34,947 nt of DNA from Hydrogenophaga intermedia. Lineage in GTDB: Bacteria > Pseudomonadota > Gammaproteobacteria > Burkholderiales > Burkholderiaceae_C. The stretch is from NCBI GenBank assembly GCA_945890705.1, contig CAMDCY010000014.1, positions 1 through 34,947 on the forward strand, given 5' to 3'. This document shows, piece by piece, positions 1 to 12,771 of this stretch. The notes below the pieces were generated by a model. The model was not told the origin of the DNA and made no database searches. It saw nothing but the letters and a program-made list of their open reading frames with translations. Both the position numbers and the translations under genes were made by a program. Positions within the stretch are counted from its first letter, which is position 1. Each line of letters starts with the position of its first letter.

Positions 1-3668
<3,668 letters not shown>

Positions 3669-3689
3669 ACACCCTCCAGAAAGCACACC

Positions 3690-4397
3690 ATGAACACCAC
3701 CGCCTACGAACAACGCCGCAGCCAGATCGAGCACTACTTTGACCGCACCGCAGCGGATGCCTGGGCGCGCCTGACCTCGAACGAGCCTGTGGGCCGCATC
3801 CGCGCGACCGTGCGCGCCGGTCGCGACACCATGCGCGAAACCCTGCTGTCTTGGCTGCCGCAAGACCTGCGTGGCCTGCGCGTGCTGGACGCCGGTTGCG
3901 GCACCGGCGCGTTGGCCTTGCAAGCGGCCCTGCGCGGGGCCGAAGTGGTGGCGATTGATTTGTCACCCACCTTGGTCAAGCTCGCCGCCGAACGCATGGC
4001 CGCCGAACACCCCACCCTACCCGGCTCGGTGGAGTTTTTGTCGGGCGACATGCTCAGCCCCGACTTGGGCCACTTCGACCATGTGGTGTGCATGGACTCG
4101 CTCATCCACTACGACAGCGACCAAATCGCCGAAGCGCTGGCCGGTTTGGCTCAGCGCACGCGCGGCTCCATGGCCTTCACGTTTGCGCCGCGTACCCCAC
4201 TCTTGGCCCTCATGCACAGCGCGGGCCGCCTGTTTCCCCGCAGCGACCGTTCGCCGTCGTTGTCGCCCGTGGCCCACGCCGACTTGCTCCAACGCATGCA
4301 GGGCCACGCCGATTTACAGGGCTGGCAAGGCGCGCGCATGCAGCGCGTGGCCAGCGGCTTCTACACCTCTCAAGCTTGGGAGTGGACCCGCTCATGA
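3690..4397 (+). CDS. bchM: Magnesium-protoporphyrin IX O-methyltransferase BchM
   Basis: 235-residue SAM-dependent methyltransferase that esterifies the ring-C propionate of Mg-protoporphyrin IX, giving the substrate of the AcsF cyclase encoded further down the same operon. The SAM-binding motif VLDAGCGTGALAL begins near residue 65, with the acidic motif-II residue in VVAIDLS about 20 residues later. Length is normal for BchM. The start lies 21 bases after the bchL stop, with only a weak purine-rich site. The stop overlaps the lhaA start as ATGA. The order bchH-L-M is the classical one of purple bacteria. Confidence 0.96.
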   Translation: MNTTAYEQRRSQIEHYFDRTAADAWARLTSNEPVGRIRATVRAGRDTMRETLLSWLPQDLRGLRVLDAGCGTGALALQAALRGAEVVAIDLSPTLVKLAAERMAAEHPTLPGSVEFLSGDMLSPDLGHFDHVVCMDSLIHYDSDQIAEALAGLAQRTRGSMAFTFAPRTPLLALMHSAGRLFPRSDRSPSLSPVAHADLLQRMQGHADLQGWQGARMQRVASGFYTSQAWEWTRS

Positions 4398-5851
4398 CAC
4401 TTCGCGTCCCCATGCCCCGCTGGTTGACGGCCCACGGCACGCGCTTCATGCCGTTTGCTGATGCGGCTTCGCCCGAGCTGCCGATGGCGCGCTTGCTGCG
4501 ACTGTCGCTGTTCCAGGTGGTGATCGGCATGGTGACGGCACTCTTGGTGGGCACGCTCAACCGGGTCATGATCGTGGAGTTGCAAGTGCCCGCTTGGTGG
4601 GTGGCACTGGCTGTGGCCATCCCCATGGTTTTCGCACCGCTGCGCACCCTGATCGGCTACCGCAGCGACACCCACCCCTCGGCGCTGGGCCTGCGCCGCA
4701 TCCCCTATATGTGGACGGGTACCTTGCTGCTGTTTGGCGGCTTGGCCATCATGCCGTTTGCCTTGTTGCTCTTGTCGGAGCCCGAAGCCGCCAACCTGTG
4801 GGTCGGCCAGTTGGGTGCTGGCTTGGCTTTTGTGATGGTAGGGGCGGGCATCCAAGTCACGCAAACCGCCGGCATGGCGCTCGCGCACGACTTGGCCACC
4901 GACGAGAAGCGCCCCCGCGTGGTAGCCCTGCTCTACAGCATGCTGCTGGTGGGCATGATCGCCAGCAGCGCGGTGTTCGGTTGGTTGCTCAGCGACTTCA
5001 GCCCACAAAAACTCATCCAGTTGGTGCAGGGTTGTGCGCTCATGGTGGCCTTGATGAACCTGGCCGCATTGTGGAAACAAGAGGCCCGAGGTGCCAAGCG
5101 CGGTCGGCGCGAAGCCGGCGGCTTTGCCAGCAGCTGGCGCGAGCTCATGACCCAGCCGCAGATGCGCCGCTTCTTGTGGACCCTGGCCTTGGGCACCTTC
5201 GCCTTCAACATGCAAGACATCGTGCTTGAGCCCTATGCCGCCGAGATCTTGAAATTTGACGTGGGCATGACCAGCGCCTTGACGGCCTTGAGTGCGGGTG
5301 GCGCTTTGCTGGCTTTCCTCTTGTCGGCCCGGTGGCTGTCGCGCGGCTTGCACGCCTGTCGCCTGGCCAGTCTGGGTGTGCTGCTGGGCTTGCCCGCGTT
5401 TGCGATGGTGATTTTTTCGGGCCCGCTCGAAGCGGCCTGGATGTTCCGCACTGGTGTGGGCCTGATCGGATTCAGCGGCGGTTTGTTTTCGGTGGGCATG
5501 CTGGTCACGGCCATGGGCATGGCCGCGCACGACAGCCCCATCGGTCACTTGGGCGGTCTGGTCATCGGCACTTGGGGCGCGGTGCAAGCCACCAGCGCGG
5601 GGGCGGCCATGGCGCTGGGCGGGGCTTTGCGCGACGGCGTGTCGGTGCTGGCCATGTCGGGCGCTTTGGGTGAGGTACTGGTCACCCCCATCACCGCCTA
5701 CAGCTTCGTCTACCACCTGGAAATGTATTTGTTGTTTGTCGTGCTGGTGGCCCTGGGCCCCATGTTGCGCGCCAGCCGTTTGGCGGCACGCGCAGAGGCC
5801 CAAAAAGCCAGCAACCCCCAACCCTTCGGCCTGGCGCAACTGCCGGGTTGA
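4394..5851 (+). CDS. lhaA: LhaA, PucC-family LH1 assembly/BChl-delivery membrane protein
   Basis: 485-residue polytopic membrane protein of the PucC/LhaA branch of the major facilitator fold, about 12 hydrophobic segments. Family members help assemble LH1, probably by handling bacteriochlorophyll at insertion. The N-terminal block FADAASPELPMARLLRLSLF and the segment GTLNRVMIVEL are nearly the same as in the paralogue PucC at 12908-14290, so the window holds both members. Position between bchM and puhA is the diagnostic location of lhaA. I chose the ATG at 4394 that overlaps the bchM stop as ATGA; the frame is open further upstream but that part overlaps bchM and has no family resemblance. 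Confidence 0.93.
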   Translation: MTLRVPMPRWLTAHGTRFMPFADAASPELPMARLLRLSLFQVVIGMVTALLVGTLNRVMIVELQVPAWWVALAVAIPMVFAPLRTLIGYRSDTHPSALGLRRIPYMWTGTLLLFGGLAIMPFALLLLSEPEAANLWVGQLGAGLAFVMVGAGIQVTQTAGMALAHDLATDEKRPRVVALLYSMLLVGMIASSAVFGWLLSDFSPQKLIQLVQGCALMVALMNLAALWKQEARGAKRGRREAGGFASSWRELMTQPQMRRFLWTLALGTFAFNMQDIVLEPYAAEILKFDVGMTSALTALSAGGALLAFLLSARWLSRGLHACRLASLGVLLGLPAFAMVIFSGPLEAAWMFRTGVGLIGFSGGLFSVGMLVTAMGMAAHDSPIGHLGGLVIGTWGAVQATSAGAAMALGGALRDGVSVLAMSGALGEVLVTPITAYSFVYHLEMYLLFVVLVALGPMLRASRLAARAEAQKASNPQPFGLAQLPG

Positions 5852-5879
5852 TGCACCGATTTTTTGAAGGAGAACAGCC

Positions 5880-6641
5880 ATGGAAACAGGCGCAATCACA
5901 CAGTACGTCGATGTGGCCCAAATCGTGTTGTACATGTTTTGGGCATTCTTTGCGGGTCTGATTTACTACCTTATCCGTGAGGGCCATCGTGAGGGTTACC
6001 CCATGGATTCGGGCCGAGACAACGGTCCCAAGATCGAAGGTTGGCCACCGGTTCCAGAACCTGTGGCCTACAAGACTGAAAGCGGTCACACCTACCTGTC
6101 ACCCGACCTGAACCGCCCGGACGGCGAGTACAGTTCCCAGCCGATGCACGGCTGGAACGGCGCCCCCCTGGAGCCAATGGGCGACCCCTTGCTCGCCGGT
6201 GTGGGCCCCGGTGCTTGGGCCATGCGCGCCGACGTGCCCGACATGGAACACGGCCACCCCAAGATCGTGCCCCTGCGCATCGCCACCGACCACTCGGTGG
6301 CCAAGCGAGACGTGGACCCCCGTGGCCTGCCGGTCTGGGGCGCCGACAAGGTCATCGCCGGCACCGTGGTCGAGTTGTGGGTGGACCGAATGGAAATGCT
6401 GTTCCGCTACGCCGAGGTGCAATTGGCGGACTCCGACAAGCGCGTCTTACTGCCCATGACCTTTGCGCGCATCAAGAAAGACGGCTCGCACGTGCAGGCC
6501 ATCTTGGCGCACCAGTTTGCCAACGTGCCGCAGACCAAGTCCCCCGACCAGATCACCATGCTCGAGGAAGAAAAAATCACCGCCTATTACGGTGCAGGCA
6601 CTTTGTACGCCACGCCTGAGCGCCAGGAACCCTTGATATGA
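5880..6641 (+). CDS. puhA: Photosynthetic reaction centre H subunit PuhA
   Basis: 253-residue H subunit, which caps the cytoplasmic face of the L-M pair and conducts protons to QB. One N-terminal transmembrane helix (about residues 10-31, TQYVDVAQIVLYMFWAFFAG region) is followed by a large cytoplasmic beta-rich PRC-barrel domain, with the typical segments GYPMDSGRD and LPVWGADKVIAG. A strong AAGGAG ribosome site at 5867-5872 precedes the ATG. The stop overlaps puhB by ATGA. The 28-base gap before it is one of the longest in this arm, so a local puhA promoter inside lhaA is possible, as known in Rhodobacter; none is clear by eye. Confidence 0.97.
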   Translation: METGAITQYVDVAQIVLYMFWAFFAGLIYYLIREGHREGYPMDSGRDNGPKIEGWPPVPEPVAYKTESGHTYLSPDLNRPDGEYSSQPMHGWNGAPLEPMGDPLLAGVGPGAWAMRADVPDMEHGHPKIVPLRIATDHSVAKRDVDPRGLPVWGADKVIAGTVVELWVDRMEMLFRYAEVQLADSDKRVLLPMTFARIKKDGSHVQAILAHQFANVPQTKSPDQITMLEEEKITAYYGAGTLYATPERQEPLI

Positions 6642-7297
6642 AAGCCACCCACGAACACGAATGGGAGGCCGCCCCCGGCTTGCCCAGCGCCTTGCCCCCG
6701 GGCGAGTACGTGGTCTGGCAGGGCGCGCCCGAATGGAAGCGCTTGGCCATCCACGCCTTCCATGTGCGCAAAGTGGCGATGTACTTTGTCCTTATGTTGG
6801 CGGTGCAGGTCATCAACCTGACGGCCCCAGAGGGCCCCGTCGATTGGAAACCCCTGTGGGTGGCGGGCAGTTTGTACGCCTTGGCACTGGGCTTGCTCTT
6901 GGGCACAGCTTGGATGTCGGCCCGCAGCACGCTCTACACCTTAACCAACAAGCGCGTGGTCATGCGCATCGGCATTGTGCTGACGCTGACCTTCAACCTG
7001 CCCTTCAAGCGCATCGCGGGTGCTTCTTTGAAGACCCAAGGCGCGGGCACAGGCGACATCGCACTGGCCTTGCACCCCGAAGACCGCATCGGCTGGGCCC
7101 ACCTGTGGCCACACCAACGCGCTTGGCATGTGACACAACCACAGCCCACCCTGCGCTGTGTGCCCCACAGCACACAAGTGGGTGAGCAATTGTTGGCCTT
7201 GTGGCGTGCCGAGCGTTCGGGCCAAAGCCTGCACTTGGGTGATACGGCTGTGAGCAGTCCCAGCACCCCCAACCGCTCGCAAGGGATGTTGGCATGA
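6638..7297 (+). CDS. puhB: PuhB, reaction-centre assembly membrane protein
   Basis: 219-residue membrane protein that assists reaction-centre assembly. It has two or three hydrophobic segments (about residues 44-62 and 68-92), followed by a bacterial PH-like domain beginning STLYTLTNKRVVMRIG, the normal PuhB layout. It overlaps puhA by ATGA at the start and puhC by ATGA at the end, so it is co-translated with them. Length is typical. No odd residue was noticed. Confidence 0.92.
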   Translation: MKATHEHEWEAAPGLPSALPPGEYVVWQGAPEWKRLAIHAFHVRKVAMYFVLMLAVQVINLTAPEGPVDWKPLWVAGSLYALALGLLLGTAWMSARSTLYTLTNKRVVMRIGIVLTLTFNLPFKRIAGASLKTQGAGTGDIALALHPEDRIGWAHLWPHQRAWHVTQPQPTLRCVPHSTQVGEQLLALWRAERSGQSLHLGDTAVSSPSTPNRSQGMLA

Positions 7298-7755
7298 GCA
7301 CCCTGCCCAAGCACGGCTGGCAAGCCCAGACCCTGAACCAACCCATGGCCTGGATCGGCGTGCTTCTTTTGTCCTTGCTGGTGGCCGTGGGTTTGGCTCG
7401 CTGGTCGGGTCTGGACCCGCGCACACCCGACGCCGCTGTGCAGTGGCAGCGCGACCTGCAGTTTCGCGATCTGCCCAGCGGTGACGTGCTGGTTATGGAC
7501 GCTCGCACCGGACAAGCCGTGGCCCAATTCAGCGGCGAACAAGGTTTTCTGCGCAGCACCTTGCGGGCCCTGGCCCGTGAACGCCAGCGCTCGAGTTTGG
7601 GGAAAGAAGCCCCCTTTGTGTTGGTCGGGCGCACCGACGGCCGCCTGACCCTGCAAGACCCCAGCACCGGGCAACGCATTGACTTGGAGTCCTTTGGCCC
7701 CAGCAACGCCGCCGTGTTTGCCAGCCTGCGGCTGGCCGGCACACCAGCCCCCTGA
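7294..7755 (+). CDS. puhC: PuhC, photosynthetic complex assembly protein
   Basis: 153-residue protein with one N-terminal membrane anchor (about residues 18-38, [20 protein letters not shown]) and a soluble domain with motifs of the PuhC family, [17 protein letters not shown] and [19 protein letters not shown]. PuhC is needed for normal RC-LH1 levels and organisation in Rhodobacter; its biochemical role is not settled. The start overlaps puhB by ATGA. 29 bases separate it from acsF. Confidence 0.9.
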   Translation: MSTLPKHGWQAQTLNQPMAWIGVLLLSLLVAVGLARWSGLDPRTPDAAVQWQRDLQFRDLPSGDVLVMDARTGQAVAQFSGEQGFLRSTLRALARERQRSSLGKEAPFVLVGRTDGRLTLQDPSTGQRIDLESFGPSNAAVFASLRLAGTPAP

Positions 7756-7784
7756 CACCGCACCACACCGACTTGGAGAAGCCC

Positions 7785-8867
7785 ATGAACGCCACCACCG
7801 TCCAAACCATCGCCACCGCCGAAGACGCCAACAAAAAGGCCGTGCACGACGACATGATCAGCCCGCGTTTTTACACCACCGACTTCGCCGCCATGGACCG
7901 CATCAGCGTCGAACCGGTGCGGGCCGAATGGGACAGGATGATGGCCGAGTACGAGGGCGACAACAACCACGACCACTTCCAACGCGACGAGGCGTTTGCA
8001 GGCGAAGTGGCCGCGGGCATGGCCAGCCTCTCGCCCGAGATGCGCCAAGAGTTCATGGACTTTTTGGTCAGCTCCCTCACGTCTGAATTTTCCGGTTGTG
8101 TGCTTTACAACGAGATTCGCAAGAACGTCACCAACCCCGACATTAAGCAGCTCATGACCTACTTGGCTCGCGACGAATCGCGCCACGCAGGCTTCATCAA
8201 CCTGTCGCTGCGCGATTTCAACTTAGGGATTGACCTGGGTAATTTGAAGCGCACCAAGAAATACACCTTCTTCAAGCCCAAATACATTTACTACGCGACC
8301 TACCTGTCCGAGAAGATCGGTTACGCGCGCTACATCACCATCTTCCGCCAACTCGAAAAGCACCCCGAAAAACGCTTTCACCCGATCTTTCGGTGGTTCG
8401 AGCGGTGGTGCAACGACGAGTTCCGCCACGGCGAGTCGTTTGCGCTGATCATGCGCGCCAACCCCAAGTTGCTGAGCGGCGGCAACAAGCTGTGGATTCG
8501 CTTTTTCTTGCTGGCCGTGTACGCCACCATGTACGTGCGTGACCACACCCGCCCCATGCTGCACGAAGCCATGGGTCTGGATTCGAGTGAGTACGACTAC
8601 CAGGTGTTCCGCATCACCACCGAGATCACCAAGCAGGTGTTCCCGCTCGCGCTCGACACCGACAACCCCGACTTCCGCCGTGGCCTGGAGCGCCTGTTCG
8701 CCCTTTCGCAAGCCATGGAACAAGCCAAGGCCCGCGGCGGCGTGGTGGGCAAATTGCAGCAAGGTGTCTGCGCCGTGAAAGCCGCCGCCACCTTTGCCCG
8801 CCTGTACTTCATGCCGGTGATTCAACAAGACCTCTCGCCCCAGGTGCGCATGGAACCGGCATGGTGA
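7785..8867 (+). CDS. acsF: Oxygen-dependent Mg-protoporphyrin IX monomethyl ester cyclase AcsF
   Basis: 360-residue di-iron enzyme that forms the isocyclic ring E of protochlorophyllide using O2. The ligand motifs are visible: an acidic residue in [11 protein letters not shown] (101-110), DESRH (130-134) and, later, NDEFRHGES, the two E-x-x-H pairs of ferritin-like di-iron proteins. I took the ATG at 7785, which has GGAGAA at 7775-7780 just upstream, over the in-frame TTG at 7773 that lies inside this ribosome site. Only this aerobic cyclase, and no radical-SAM BchE, is seen in the window, which fits growth in oxygen. The last seven bases overlap puhE. Confidence 0.96.
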   Translation: MNATTVQTIATAEDANKKAVHDDMISPRFYTTDFAAMDRISVEPVRAEWDRMMAEYEGDNNHDHFQRDEAFAGEVAAGMASLSPEMRQEFMDFLVSSLTSEFSGCVLYNEIRKNVTNPDIKQLMTYLARDESRHAGFINLSLRDFNLGIDLGNLKRTKKYTFFKPKYIYYATYLSEKIGYARYITIFRQLEKHPEKRFHPIFRWFERWCNDEFRHGESFALIMRANPKLLSGGNKLWIRFFLLAVYATMYVRDHTRPMLHEAMGLDSSEYDYQVFRITTEITKQVFPLALDTDNPDFRRGLERLFALSQAMEQAKARGGVVGKLQQGVCAVKAAATFARLYFMPVIQQDLSPQVRMEPAW

Positions 8868-9646
8868 CTGAAGTCGTTTGGGCCTGCGTTTTCACGGCCC
8901 TGTGCTGGTGGCTCGGCACGGGCGTGATTTTGTGGCTCGACCGTCTGCCCGCGCGCAGCTTCCGTTTCAGCCTGGCCGGCTGGACGGTGCTGTTGGCTTT
9001 GAGTTTTTGGGGCGTGGCCCACAGCATGCAAGAGGTCAGCGTGTTCAACGCCTACCTCGCCTTTGGCAGCGTGATCGTGATGTGGGGCTGGCACGAGCTG
9101 GCCTTTTTGACCGGCTGGATCACTGGTCCGCGCAAAACCCCGCTGAATGCGGGCGCCACTGGTTGGCAACGTTTTGTGCAAGCGGTGCAAGTCATGCTTT
9201 ACCACGAGCTGGCCTTGCTGGCCAACTTCGCCGTGCTGTGGTGGATGCAAGAGGGTCAGCCCAGCCATGTGGCGATTTGTACCTTCGCGCTGCTGTGGTG
9301 CATGCGCCTGTCGGCCAAGCTGAATTTGTTTTTTGGCGTGCCCCAAACCGGCGCGCAGTACCTGCCAGCACACTTGGCTTACCTCGCCAGTTATTTCCGC
9401 AGCACCCGCGGCATGTCGCTGTGGTTCGTGCTCTCGATGGGCGTGGCCATGGGCACCTGGTTCTGGCTGGTCTGGCTGGCGCAGCAAGGCGCAGTGGCCA
9501 TCACCACCGGCTGGGTCATGCTGGCCACGCTGCTGGGCCTCGCGATCGTTGAACACGTCATCATGATTTTTCCTTGGCCACTGGAGCGGCTGTGGGGTTG
9601 GGCCATGGGCCAGACCACCAAACCGGCTTTGACCACACCCCCTTGA
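8861..9646 (+). CDS. puhE: PuhE (DUF3623) photosynthetic complex assembly membrane protein
   Basis: 261-residue polytopic membrane protein with about seven hydrophobic segments and several Trp-rich loops. The position immediately after acsF, the length and the motifs [14 protein letters not shown] and [13 protein letters not shown] match PuhE of other purple bacteria. Loss of puhE affects RC-LH1 assembly in Rhodobacter capsulatus; no reaction is known. The start ATG overlaps the acsF stop by seven bases. crtI follows after nine bases. Confidence 0.88.
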   Translation: MVTEVVWACVFTALCWWLGTGVILWLDRLPARSFRFSLAGWTVLLALSFWGVAHSMQEVSVFNAYLAFGSVIVMWGWHELAFLTGWITGPRKTPLNAGATGWQRFVQAVQVMLYHELALLANFAVLWWMQEGQPSHVAICTFALLWCMRLSAKLNLFFGVPQTGAQYLPAHLAYLASYFRSTRGMSLWFVLSMGVAMGTWFWLVWLAQQGAVAITTGWVMLATLLGLAIVEHVIMIFPWPLERLWGWAMGQTTKPALTTPP

Positions 9647-9655
9647 AGGCCCACC

Positions 9656-11227
9656 ATGAACACAATCACACACGCTTACCGCTCTGAAGGTTTCGGCATT
9701 CCAGCCGCACCCACGGGCACGGATCTGAGCACACCCTCCACGCTGCTCCAGCGCCCGGTGGCAGTGGTCATTGGCAGCGGCTTTGGCGGGCTGGCTGCAG
9801 CGATTCGCCTGAGCGTCAAGGGCTATGAGGTCAAGGTCTTTGAAAAACTCGACGCCCCCGGCGGCCGCGCCTATGTGCACCACCAGGATGGCTTTACCTT
9901 TGATGCGGGCCCCACCATCATCACTGCGCCTTTTTTGCTTGAAGAGCTGTGGGCGCTGTGCGGCAAATGTTTTTCTGACGACGTAAAACTGGTGGCCATG
10001 GACCCGTTTTACCGCGTGCGATTTTCCGACGGCACTTGGTTCGACTACAACGGCGACCCCGAGCACATGCGCGCCGAAGTCGCCCGCTTTGAACCCGGTG
10101 ACCTGCCCGGCTACGAACGCTTTTTGGAAGAAGCCGAGCGCTGCAAAACCCTGGGTTTTGAGGGCATGGGCGACATGGCTTTTGACAAGGTCAGCGACCT
10201 GATGGCCGCCATCCCCGACTTCTTGCGCATGGGTGCCTGGCGCAGCCTTTACAGCTTGGTGGCCAAACACATGCGCAACGACAAACTGCGCATCGTGATG
10301 AGCTTTCACCCGCTGCTGATCGGTGGTAACCCCTTTGCCGTGACCTGTGCTTATGCGCTGATCAACTCGCTGGAGCGCACCTGGGGCGTGCACTCGGCCA
10401 TGGGCGGCACCGGCGCGATTGTGAAAGGTCTGGTGAGTTTGCTTGAAGAACGCGGTGTGCCGCTGCGTTGCAACGCACCCGTCACACAAATTCGCATCGA
10501 AAACGGCCGTGCCCGTGGCGTCGAATTGCAAAACGGCGAGTTCGTGCCCGCCGACATCGTGGTCAGCAACGGCGACACCGCCTGGACCTACAAACACTTG
10601 GTGGCGCCTGAGCACCGCCGCGTGTGGACCGACCGCAAGATCGCTCAAGGTAAATACTCCATGGGCCTGTTTGTCTGGTACTTCGGCACCTCCCAGCAAT
10701 ACCCTGACGTGCCGCACCACATGATGGTGCTGGGCCCGCGCTACAAAGGTTTGTTGCAAGACATCTTCAACAAGCACAAACTCGCCGACGACTTCAGCCT
10801 GTATCTGCACCGCCCCACCGCCACCGACCCTTCGCTGGCGCCAGACGGCTGCGACACCTTTTATGTGCTCTCGCCCGTGCCGCACCTGGACAGCGGTACC
10901 GACTGGTCCGCCTTTGCAGAGACTTACCGTGCGGCGATTGCAGAGAGCCTAGAGGCCAGCGTGCTCCCCGGTCTGCGCGACTGCATCGTGACCAGCAAGG
11001 TCAGCACACCGCAGGATTTTCAGGACAACTTGTGGTCTTACAAAGGCGCGGGCTTTGGCCTGGAGCCGCTGCTGCTGCAAAGTGCGTGGTTTCGCCCCCA
11101 CAACCGCAGTGAAGATGTGCCGGGTTTGTTTGTGGTGGGCGCCAGCACGCACCCGGGCGCTGGCGTGCCGGGTGTACTCATGTCGGCCAAGGCCTTGGAA
11201 ACGGTGGTTCCCCATGTCAATGCCTGA
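9656..11227 (+). CDS. crtI: Phytoene desaturase CrtI
   Basis: 523-residue FAD-dependent desaturase that turns phytoene into neurosporene or lycopene; the number of steps cannot be read from sequence. The dinucleotide-binding motif VIGSGFGGLAAAIRL starts near residue 39, after an unconserved leader of about 35 residues. The C-terminal FAD-contact block GASTHPGAGVPGVLMSAKAL is intact. It follows puhE by nine bases and overlaps crtB, making the crtIB pair an extension of the bch-puh operon. The paralogue CrtD is on the other strand at 15668-17200. Confidence 0.95.
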   Translation: MNTITHAYRSEGFGIPAAPTGTDLSTPSTLLQRPVAVVIGSGFGGLAAAIRLSVKGYEVKVFEKLDAPGGRAYVHHQDGFTFDAGPTIITAPFLLEELWALCGKCFSDDVKLVAMDPFYRVRFSDGTWFDYNGDPEHMRAEVARFEPGDLPGYERFLEEAERCKTLGFEGMGDMAFDKVSDLMAAIPDFLRMGAWRSLYSLVAKHMRNDKLRIVMSFHPLLIGGNPFAVTCAYALINSLERTWGVHSAMGGTGAIVKGLVSLLEERGVPLRCNAPVTQIRIENGRARGVELQNGEFVPADIVVSNGDTAWTYKHLVAPEHRRVWTDRKIAQGKYSMGLFVWYFGTSQQYPDVPHHMMVLGPRYKGLLQDIFNKHKLADDFSLYLHRPTATDPSLAPDGCDTFYVLSPVPHLDSGTDWSAFAETYRAAIAESLEASVLPGLRDCIVTSKVSTPQDFQDNLWSYKGAGFGLEPLLLQSAWFRPHNRSEDVPGLFVVGASTHPGAGVPGVLMSAKALETVVPHVNA

Positions 11228-12350
11228 GCGGGCTCCCCACTTGAGCGCTGTGCCCACGCTTACAGTCAATCAGCCCACAGAGCCCGTGGTGCTGCAAGAA
11301 CTTGATTTCGATTCGCACGACCTGCAAGCCTGCGTGGCCATGATGCAAGGTGGATCCAAAACATTTTTTGCAGCCAGCCGCTTATTGCCGCTGCGTGTGC
11401 GAACCGCTGCGATCGCGCTCTATGCCTTTTGCCGGGTGGCCGACGACTTGGTCGATGAAGCCGCACCCGGCGATACGCCACTGGCTGAACTGCAAGAGCG
11501 CTTGGACGCCATTTACGCGAGCACACCGCACGACCACGTTGAAGATCACGCCCTGAGCCTGTTGGTGCAGCAGTACAAACTGCCCCGCCATTTGCTCGAC
11601 GCCCTGATCGAAGGTTTTGCTTGGGATGCTGCGGGTCGGACCTACGACAGCATCGAAGACCTGCACGCTTATGGCGCGAGGGTGGCCGGCAGCGTGGGCG
11701 CGATGATGAGCTGGATCATGGGCCCGCAAAGCATGGACACTTTGGCCCGCGCCTGCGAGCTGGGGGTGGCCATGCAGCTGACCAACATCGCGCGCGACGT
11801 GGGACACGATGCCAGCATTGGCCGCCTGTACCTGCCACGCCGTTGGTTGCTTGAAGCGGGCGTCAACCCCGAGGCTTGGTTAGCACAACCCACATTCACC
11901 CCCGCCATCGCACAGGTGGTGGCGCGCTTGCTGGACGAGGCCGATCGCATTTACAAACAAGCTCAATCCGGCATTGCCGCCCTGCCGCCCGATTGCCGCG
12001 CCGCGATTTGCGCGGCCAGCATGATCTACGCCGAAATCGGCCACCAGCTGCGCCGCGATGGCATGGATTCGGTCAACAAGCGCACGGTGGTCAGCACCAC
12101 GCGCAAGCTCATGCTCTTGGCCAGCGCCTGGACCCAGGTGCACTGGATCCGGGTGAGCGCGAGTAATCCCGTACCACTTCAGGCCATCGTGAGCTTGGTG
12201 CAAGGCTGCCGAAATGCAGCCCAGCAAACAAGCCCCATGGGGTATTTTCCCAACCGCGCCATGCCGCAGCGGGTCGCGTGGATGCTGGAGCTGTTCGAGC
12301 GCCGCGAAAACGAGCGCTTGGGCCGCAACCCACCGAGAGCCACACCATGA
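11214..12350 (+). CDS. crtB: Phytoene synthase CrtB
   Basis: About 378-residue head-to-head prenyl synthase that joins two GGPP to phytoene; CrtE at 28070 supplies the GGPP. The two Asp-rich substrate/Mg sites are present: CRVADDLVDE and NIARDVGHD, the latter followed by RLYLPRRWL as in the family. Two close starts are possible, ATG 11214 and ATG 11220; both overlap the crtI end (14 or 8 bases) and neither has a strong ribosome site, so translation probably depends on coupling to crtI. The stop overlaps the BLUF gene start as ATGA. Confidence 0.94.
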   Translation: MSMPERAPHLSAVPTLTVNQPTEPVVLQELDFDSHDLQACVAMMQGGSKTFFAASRLLPLRVRTAAIALYAFCRVADDLVDEAAPGDTPLAELQERLDAIYASTPHDHVEDHALSLLVQQYKLPRHLLDALIEGFAWDAAGRTYDSIEDLHAYGARVAGSVGAMMSWIMGPQSMDTLARACELGVAMQLTNIARDVGHDASIGRLYLPRRWLLEAGVNPEAWLAQPTFTPAIAQVVARLLDEADRIYKQAQSGIAALPPDCRAAICAASMIYAEIGHQLRRDGMDSVNKRTVVSTTRKLMLLASAWTQVHWIRVSASNPVPLQAIVSLVQGCRNAAQQTSPMGYFPNRAMPQRVAWMLELFERRENERLGRNPPRATP

Positions 12351-12769
12351 TCGTTCGCTTGCTTTACGTCAGCCGATCCAGTGGCCCGCAAACCACCACC
12401 GTCACGCGCTCCATCTTGGAACAAGCACAGACCCACAACGCGGCGCAGGGCATCACCGGCGTCTTGTGCCAAGGTCAAGGATTTTTCTTACAGGTGTTGG
12501 AGGGGCCGCGAAGCGCTGTGAACGCGCTGTACCGACACATCGCGGTCGACATGCGCCACAAAGACGTGGAACTGCTGATGTTCGAAGACACCCAAGAGCG
12601 CCAATTTTCACGTTGGTCCATGGCCTTGATCAAGCTCTCAGACCAAGACCCGATGGTCAAACTGCAGCACCCCGAGTTCGACCCCTACAGCGCCAGCGGG
12701 GCCCAAGCCATGCAACAACTGCTGCACTGGCTAGACAGCAGTCAGCCCATTGAGCGGGTGCTCGACTGA
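12347..12769 (+). CDS. Short BLUF-domain blue-light photoreceptor
   Basis: 140-residue protein made of one BLUF domain (residues 1 to about 94) and a short C-terminal helix-rich cap. All residues of the BLUF flavin photocycle are present at the spacing of short BLUF proteins such as Slr1694: Tyr7, Asn31, Gln49 in FFLQVLEGP, and Trp90 and Met92 in SRWSMAL. It should bind FAD and sense blue light. There is no output domain and no heme/cobalamin (SCHIC) domain as in AppA, so it would act by protein contact. ATGA overlap with crtB places it in the bch-puh-crt operon. Its target is unknown; a PpsR-type regulator or a diguanylate pathway are possibilities, neither shown here. Confidence 0.9.
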   Translation: MIVRLLYVSRSSGPQTTTVTRSILEQAQTHNAAQGITGVLCQGQGFFLQVLEGPRSAVNALYRHIAVDMRHKDVELLMFEDTQERQFSRWSMALIKLSDQDPMVKLQHPEFDPYSASGAQAMQQLLHWLDSSQPIERVLD

Positions 12770-12771
12770 GT

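Noticed and set aside
4370-5935. Long minus-strand open frame of 521 codons opposite lhaA
   Set aside because: Gln/His-rich composition typical of the complement of a membrane-protein gene, no ribosome site, and it covers lhaA completely.
7005-8186. Long minus-strand open frame of 393 codons opposite puhB, puhC and acsF
   Set aside because: It lies opposite three well-identified coupled genes, has low-complexity composition and no family motif; long shadow frames are common in GC-rich sequence.
8822-10885. Minus-strand open frame of 687 codons opposite puhE and crtI
   Set aside because: Shadow of two clear genes; no recognisable domain.
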